This document shows positions 44,089 to 48,589 of a stretch of 48,589 nt of DNA, piece by piece. How positions within the stretch are numbered: the first letter of the stretch is position 1; every line of letters begins with the position of its first letter. The stretch comes from Bacteroidota bacterium. GTDB lineage: Bacteria > Bacteroidota > Bacteroidia > Chitinophagales > LD1. The position numbers were made by a program, and so were the translations under genes. The notes beneath the pieces were generated by a model. It was given only the letters and a program-made list of their open reading frames with translations. It was not told where the DNA came from and searched no databases. The DNA lies in assembly GCA_025963485.1 (NCBI GenBank), contig JAOQAO010000123.1:1-48589 (forward strand), given 5' to 3'.

Positions 44089-45414
44089 TTAAAACTCTGC
44101 ATGCACCCTGACGCCAAAGGCATTGACCGGGCCGCGGTCTTTATTGTATGCCGGGTTGAGGACAAACTGGTAGTCGGGGGAGATGAAGATGTAGTCCTTA
44201 TATACGGCAAATGAATAGTACCACTCTACAACAAACTCGGGCGCATAGTTGAGTTTACCATCACCGATTATGAAGCCGTAGCCGCCTTTGGCGAGATAGT
44301 CGCGATGAGCGTTTGAGAGACCATTGACCAGGACAGCGAGACCCATATTGTCCAGAGGGCGTTTCCAATATTTACCGGAGGTGAAAGCACCTGCACTGAA
44401 TGACCGGTCGATCTCCGTAAATACCCAGGTTTCATTCTGCCCGTCATTCCAGCTATATCGCGCGAATACCGTGGCCTCGGGTGTAACCTGCTGCTCGGCA
44501 TTGATACCGAATCCGAATTTGGTCCTGGAATATTTTTCGGAGAGTTTAATATTAGGTGTATCCTGCTGTGCAATGGCAATGCGGTAGTTACCCATGTTAG
44601 CATAATTGGCGAAGCCCAAAAGCCTGAGCTTGCCTTCGAGGCCTTTGACAGTCCAGCCGCCTTCGGCTTCGAGCATGTGGCCAGCCGCCTTACTCAGATC
44701 AAAGTTCATCTGCGATCCATTGGCGCTGGTGGGCAGCGTAGCAAGGCCGTAACGGACACCCCATTTTTTATATACATATTCCGCTACGAAGCCATAAGTA
44801 TATCCACGTGTATTGGCGGGGTAGTCCCATGCTCCGGCGGCCATGAGGCCCCAGTTCATAAACTGTTTGCGCGCATCATGCGCTACACTACTATTGTCAA
44901 AATAATCGGCTGTATTGATACGACCCACGAGGAAGGAGAGATAAGAAACGGGCCGCTTCACATGTAGTTGATTAGCATCATTCTCCACCCATTCATAGTC
45001 CTTGCTGAGCGCTATATACTGCCGGAAGAAAAACCTTGCGACATATACTTTCGGCGTAGCCGATCCGACACGGAATGTTTCACCATTGAGTGCGCCTGCT
45101 GCGCCGAGTGCCTGACTGAGGCCTTCGCCGCCGGATATCTCGGGATTGAAGTAGACCTCAGCGCCTTTCCATAAACGCACTCCGGCAAAAATCGTCGTAG
45201 TGATAGAAACCTTTGCGCCTTCGCGGGGTACCATGCTATTCTGCCCGACATAGGGCGAGTGAAACGCGGGATGCCATTGGCCGATAACTGTGGACTGGAA
45301 GTGTATATTCCACCGTTGCTGGCGCAGGGTATCTGTGGCCAGGATCTGGCTATAGATGCTGCCCAGCAGGACTATCTGGATCAGTACGAGGGCTGTGGTT
45401 TTTTTAAATATCAC
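44089..45414 (-). CDS. Carbohydrate porin, OprB-like
   Basis: A 441-residue outer membrane protein. The signal peptide is LVLIQIVLLGSIYSQ. The mature part has regular amphipathic strands and ends in FGVRVHAEF, a C-terminal aromatic as needed for BAM insertion. Motifs typical of OprB are WNIHFQSTVIGQWHPAFHSPY near the N-terminus, VYFNPEISGGEGLS, FLVGRINTADYFD, GYTYGFVAEY, and FARYSWNDGQNETW. OprB porins pass sugars across the outer membrane. It is a single-gene unit with AT-rich upstream sequence. Confidence 0.85.
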   Translation of the reverse strand: MIFKKTTALVLIQIVLLGSIYSQILATDTLRQQRWNIHFQSTVIGQWHPAFHSPYVGQNSMVPREGAKVSITTTIFAGVRLWKGAEVYFNPEISGGEGLSQALGAAGALNGETFRVGSATPKVYVARFFFRQYIALSKDYEWVENDANQLHVKRPVSYLSFLVGRINTADYFDNSSVAHDARKQFMNWGLMAAGAWDYPANTRGYTYGFVAEYVYKKWGVRYGLATLPTSANGSQMNFDLSKAAGHMLEAEGGWTVKGLEGKLRLLGFANYANMGNYRIAIAQQDTPNIKLSEKYSRTKFGFGINAEQQVTPEATVFARYSWNDGQNETWVFTEIDRSFSAGAFTSGKYWKRPLDNMGLAVLVNGLSNAHRDYLAKGGYGFIIGDGKLNYAPEFVVEWYYSFAVYKDYIFISPDYQFVLNPAYNKDRGPVNAFGVRVHAEF

Positions 45415-45512
45415 TTATGTATTTTTAGCCTTTGATAGCGAAGCTTAATAATAAAGTATTCCTTTTATAATGCTTCTCCCCTGTTCAAAAAGTAATTCAC
45501 TAAAGACTAACA

Positions 45513-46115
45513 CTAGATAAAGCGCCTCACAGACCTTTTATATTTGAGATAGTCTTCTCCATGGCTTTTATATAAAAAGTCCTCTTCGAGCCTTACCTGC
45601 ACTTGTACCAATATGAAACCTACGATAGCGAGCAACATAGTAAACACATTTGGCGTAACGAGAAAGAGGCCAGCCATCGATGCTATCATACCGAGATAAA
45701 TAGGATTGCGGGACCAGTGGAAAATACCATCCGTGACGAGCTCGGTCTTGTCCTTCTGATCTATACCTACCCGCCATGAGGTGCGCATATGCGCTTGCGC
45801 GATATAGGTCCAGATCAGCGAGATGGAGAGAATGATAAGCCCTGTTATTTGCAAGGCATCGCTTTCGAGGTGGATCATAGGCATTAATCTGGCATATATC
45901 GGTGGATATATGGCGACGATGGCTGCATAGACTCCCAGCAGGACCATCCATAGCTTGAAGTACATGGCGATAAGGCCGTGCGCATCATCAGAAGTGGCGA
46001 GCACGATGGGATTCTTACCGATCTGGCGGCGAATGGTGATCATGCGGATAAGCATGAGAAATATAAAGTACAGGGCTACATACAGCGGAAGTACATATCT
46101 CAGGTATTGATTCAT
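45513..46115 (-). CDS. Isoprenylcysteine carboxylmethyltransferase-like (PEMT/ICMT) membrane protein
   Basis: A 200-residue protein with about five membrane helices. Family landmarks are MRTSWRVGIDQKDKTELVTDGIF, the RNPIYLGM motif near residue 147, and RLEEDFLYKSHGEDYLKYKRSVRRF at the C-terminus. The PEMT/ICMT fold uses S-adenosylmethionine to methylate lipids or isoprenyl-thiols; the bacterial substrate is unknown. The downstream gap to the porin gene is 98 bp. Confidence 0.88.
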   Translation of the reverse strand: MNQYLRYVLPLYVALYFIFLMLIRMITIRRQIGKNPIVLATSDDAHGLIAMYFKLWMVLLGVYAAIVAIYPPIYARLMPMIHLESDALQITGLIILSISLIWTYIAQAHMRTSWRVGIDQKDKTELVTDGIFHWSRNPIYLGMIASMAGLFLVTPNVFTMLLAIVGFILVQVQVRLEEDFLYKSHGEDYLKYKRSVRRFI

Positions 46116-46148
46116 AACGATGCCATTTAGCGATCACGAGATCGCGGG

Positions 46149-47510
46149 TCAAACAATATTTTTGCTAAAGCCAAAGCACATATCCATGAGCAGGTAGACA
46201 TTTAATCCCAATACTACTGCGGCGATAGTCCATACGGCGATCTTCAGTCCCAGCTTATTGGCAAACTCGCCCATCTTGCGTTTATCATTAGTGAACATCA
46301 CGAGAGGTATCACAGCGAAGCTGAGCTGCATCGAGAGTATGACCTGGCTTAATATCAAAAGGCTGCCTGTTCCTTTTTCACCATATAGCAACGTGACGAT
46401 AAAGGCAGGTATGATGGCGATGAGCCGCGTGATGAGCCTGCGCAGCCAGGGTTTCAGTTTGATATTCAGGAAGCCTTCCATTACGATCTGGCCTGCGAGG
46501 GTACCAGTGAGTGTGGAGTTTTGGCCGGAGGCCAGTAGTGCTACGGCGAACATAGTGCCCGCGAGTGTGGTGCCGAGTAGCGGTGTCAGTAGCTTATGCG
46601 CGTCCATGATATCCGCGACATCTTTATGGTCAGAGAAGTGAAAGGTCGCCGCAGCGATGATGAGGATGGCAGCATTGACAAAGAACGCAATGAACAATGC
46701 AACCGTACTATCTATGGTAGCAAATTTGACAGCCATTCTTTTTCCCTCTGTTGTTCTTGGATAGTTGCGGGTCTGTACGATGCTGGAGTGGAGGTACAGA
46801 TTGTGCGGCATGACGGTGGCGCCGAGTATACCGATGGCTATATAGAGCATTGATGGGTTGGTGATGATCTGTACTTTCGGCATCAGGCCGCTGAGCAGCG
46901 GGAATATATCTGGCCGCGACACAAGTACTTCAAACAAAAAGCAGCTCATAATAATGATGATAAAGCCGGCTACGATGCTTTCTATAAGGCGGAAGCCTTT
47001 GTATTGGAAGAACAATATCAGCAACACATCTAATGAGGTGATGAGCACTCCGCCAACCAGTGGTATGCCGAAGAGCAGATTCAGCGCGATAGCCGATCCT
47101 ATGACCTCTGCAAGGTCGCAGGCAGCGATGGCTATCTCGCACAATACCCAGAGGCCAAAGCTGACCGTAGGACTATAATTGTCCCGGCAGGCTTGTGCGA
47201 GGTCGCGCTCGGCAACTACGCCTAGTTTTAATGCGAGGTGCTGGAGCACCATGGCGAAAATATTGGAGATCAATATGACAGAGAGGAGGGTGTAACCAAA
47301 CTTCGCTCCACCGGCGATGTCGGTGGCCCAGTTGCCCGGGTCCATATATCCGACAGCAACCATGAGGCCGGGACCAGTAAAGGCGAGGAGCTTTTTCCAG
47401 AAGCTGCCATTCAGAGGAACATGGACAGTGGAGAAAACTTCGGACAGGGATTTGTTCTTGTTTTCCTTTAGCCAGCCTGTTTCTGCCTTTGTATTTATAC
47501 CTGATGGCAT
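46149..47510 (-). CDS. mntH: Nramp-family Mn(II)/divalent metal transporter
   Basis: A 453-residue membrane protein with eleven helices. Metal-site motifs are present: DPGNW (57-61) in helix 1 and TVMPHNLYLHSS (helix 6) with the Met-x-His residues. TGPGLMVAVGYMDPG is the family signature. It is a proton-coupled importer of Mn2+ and Fe2+. It is transcribed divergently from a DtxR/MntR-family repressor. A TTTG-N20-TATATTTG promoter starts 27 bp upstream, and a 24-bp palindrome lies next to that promoter, so repression by Mn-loaded MntR is expected. Confidence 0.96.
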   Translation of the reverse strand: MPSGINTKAETGWLKENKNKSLSEVFSTVHVPLNGSFWKKLLAFTGPGLMVAVGYMDPGNWATDIAGGAKFGYTLLSVILISNIFAMVLQHLALKLGVVAERDLAQACRDNYSPTVSFGLWVLCEIAIAACDLAEVIGSAIALNLLFGIPLVGGVLITSLDVLLILFFQYKGFRLIESIVAGFIIIIMSCFLFEVLVSRPDIFPLLSGLMPKVQIITNPSMLYIAIGILGATVMPHNLYLHSSIVQTRNYPRTTEGKRMAVKFATIDSTVALFIAFFVNAAILIIAAATFHFSDHKDVADIMDAHKLLTPLLGTTLAGTMFAVALLASGQNSTLTGTLAGQIVMEGFLNIKLKPWLRRLITRLIAIIPAFIVTLLYGEKGTGSLLILSQVILSMQLSFAVIPLVMFTNDKRKMGEFANKLGLKIAVWTIAAVVLGLNVYLLMDMCFGFSKNIV

Positions 47511-47536
47511 GGGTGCGTCTTTTTATAATGACATGG

Positions 47537-47568
47537 CAAATATAAACACAAAACTAATACTAACCAAA
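47537..47568 (-). promoter_or_regulatory. mntH promoter
   Basis: On the minus strand: TTTG (47568-47565), exactly 20 bp, TATATTTG (47544-47537), then the mntH ATG 27 bp later. Both hexamer-like elements match the Bacteroidota consensus without mismatch. Confidence 0.75.
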
Positions 47569-47572
47569 TTTA

Positions 47573-47596
47573 ATTTATTAGGTATGCCTAATAAAT
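47573..47596. promoter_or_regulatory. MntR/DtxR-type operator
   Basis: Perfect 10-bp arms ATTTATTAGG / CCTAATAAAT around TATG. The TTAGG...CCTAA core is the DtxR-family box. It lies 4 bp upstream of the mntH -33 element and 51 bp before mntR, so one site could control both divergent genes. Confidence 0.8.
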
Positions 47597-47646
47597 ATAT
47601 AATGACAGTATTTTTCTACATTTACAGTCTCCGCAATAAACAGGCA

Positions 47647-48300
47647 ATGCACTCACTATCCGAAGAAAATTATCTCAAGGCCATCTACACGCTCTCGCGG
47701 CAGGGAGAAAACAAGATCACGCCTACCTCTATCGGCGAGGCGCTCAATAACAATCCGGCATCAGTCCTGGACATGCTCAAAAAGCTGAGCGGCAAAAAGC
47801 TATTGAGTTATGATAAGGTCAAAGGAGCTAAGCTCACGGAGAAAGGCACGAAGATCGCTATCGAAGTCGTAAGAAAGCACAGGCTATGGGAGGTATTCCT
47901 GCTGGAGAAGTTGGGCTACAGTTGGGGAGAAGTGCACGATATAGCCGAGCAGCTGGAGCATATACATCATCCGGACCTGGCGGACAGGCTGGAGAAGTTC
48001 CTCGGATACCCTAATTATGACCCGCACGGCGATCCGATACCGGATAAAAATGGCAAGGTACCTGTATCCAAATCCCAGGCCCTCTCACAAATACCTACCG
48101 GTAAAAAAGTCAAGGTGGTGAACGTCGACGATAGTTCGCCGGACTTCCTGAAGTACCTGGATAAACAAGGTATAAGCCTCAACTCGACGCTGCTCATCAA
48201 AGAGGTTCAGAACTTCGATCATTCATTGCTCATAGAGCTGAATGGGAAAAAGGAGATCTTCCTGAGCCGTGAGGCGTCGGAGAAGATACATGTAGAGTAG
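47647..48300 (+). CDS. mntR: Mn/Fe-dependent repressor, DtxR/MntR family
   Basis: A 217-residue protein. The N-terminal winged helix (SEENYLKAIYTLSRQGENKITPTSIGEALNNNPASVLDMLKKL) is followed by the metal-binding dimerisation helix with HRLWEVFLLEKLGYSWGEVHDIAEQLEHI, PNYDPHGDPIPD, and a C-terminal SH3-like/FeoA domain (about 145-215). It would repress mntH when manganese is plentiful. The ATG at MHSLSEENY is preferred. A longer in-frame version would cover the operator palindrome and the start of mntH, so it is not real. Confidence 0.93.
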   Translation: MHSLSEENYLKAIYTLSRQGENKITPTSIGEALNNNPASVLDMLKKLSGKKLLSYDKVKGAKLTEKGTKIAIEVVRKHRLWEVFLLEKLGYSWGEVHDIAEQLEHIHHPDLADRLEKFLGYPNYDPHGDPIPDKNGKVPVSKSQALSQIPTGKKVKVVNVDDSSPDFLKYLDKQGISLNSTLLIKEVQNFDHSLLIELNGKKEIFLSREASEKIHVE

Positions 48301-48589
48301 ACCACCCTCGAATACCTCAACATTTAAAATATTTGTGTTAGCGCTTCTGCGTGACCCCTAAATCCCCTAAAGGACAGGGTTGTTTCATTCTCGTATTTTG
48401 TGCTTACAAATACATTGCTGTCGCTAGACAACCCTCACCCATCTGCCTTCGGCATCTTCCCTCTCCCTCGTATGTTTGCTTTGGATATAGAAATCAGGCA
48501 AAAAGTCAGAATTTTATCAAAGATGAAAAGAGAAAGGGATGGGAGCCGATTCCTCCCTAAGCAGCTGTAAAGGTATGCTGACCTTTAGA
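48301..48589. repeat. Intergenic tail with dispersed palindromic element, copy 2
   Basis: No gene is seen to the window end. It holds ACCCCTAAATCCCCTAAAGG (the GGGG-type element family) and, at 48433-48459, the inverted second copy of the 27-nt element at 10715-10741 (26 of 27 identical). Here it is flanked by GGGAGAGGG instead of the perfect palindrome. Confidence 0.7.

Noticed and set aside
47317-47646. 110-residue N-terminal extension of MntR
   Set aside because: It would be translated antisense to mntH and through the operator; the DtxR fold starts at MHSLSEENY.
48351-48560. 69-aa frame at the window end
   Set aside because: It lies over two dispersed palindromic repeats and has no protein-like pattern.

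Overview
The window looks like chromosomal DNA of a Bacteroidota bacterium, probably a Chitinophagia/Sphingobacteriia-type organism. The signs are type IX secretion (T9SS) sorting domains of both kind A and kind B, gliding-motility-type C-termini, -33/-7 promoters of the TTTG / TAnnTTTG type, weak Shine-Dalgarno sequences, a b558-type sdhC-sdhA-sdhB set, a GGGP synthase, and intergenic palindromes typical of the phylum. No rRNA, tRNA or CRISPR array was seen. TAG, TAA and TGA are all used as stops.

Layout. 1-597: end of a thioredoxin/TPR-like protein. 608-5177 (minus): membrane-protein operon (DUF4173-like, DUF1361, two paralogous 4-TM proteins) ending in a B12-binding radical SAM gene broken by one frameshift. 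5306-7266 (minus): a small possible transposase remnant, a 4-TM protein, and a winged-helix regulator with its membrane partner; two of these transcription units share a CTTTG-N5-CAAAG site. 7395-10592 (plus): DUF962/Mpo1-like protein, two tandem secreted paralogs with a CxxC pair, a DinB-fold protein. 10981-12300 (minus): a plant-like sterol delta-7 reductase (DHCR7/ERG4 family), unusual for this phylum. 12531-20237 (plus): TolC-type channel, HlyD/MacA-type adaptor, two paralogous T9SS cargo proteins and riboflavin synthase. 20342-25747: ComEC, a fatty acid hydroxylase/sterol desaturase family protein, an aldehyde dehydrogenase and a class-I amidotransferase-like hydrolase. 25762-26279: YoeB-type toxin-antitoxin pair.

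26307-31987 (minus) is the most striking stretch. The sdhCAB operon is interrupted at both junctions. Between sdhC and sdhA sits an AAA_21 ATPase plus DUF4276 (TOPRIM-like) pair resembling AbiL/PARIS/OLD-type defence modules. Between sdhA and sdhB sits a four-helix-bundle (S23/IVS-type) gene bounded by 28-bp near-perfect inverted repeats, one of which touches the sdhA stop codon. 32185-35263: Kbl, a DUF433/DUF5615 toxin-antitoxin pair, a DUF4258 protein, and GGGP synthase. 35628-39002: class II (B12-dependent) ribonucleotide reductase with an in-frame amber codon, preceded by three DnaA-box-like 9-mers. 39113-41137: accessory island with an orphan RES-domain protein, a tandemly duplicated ~285-bp palindrome cluster, and an IS200-like/REP-associated transposase. 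41261-48300: another pair of T9SS cargo genes, an OprB-like porin, an isoprenylcysteine-methyltransferase-like protein, and divergent mntH / mntR with a clear operator.

All family assignments come from reading motifs by eye and from remembered family features; no database search was run.
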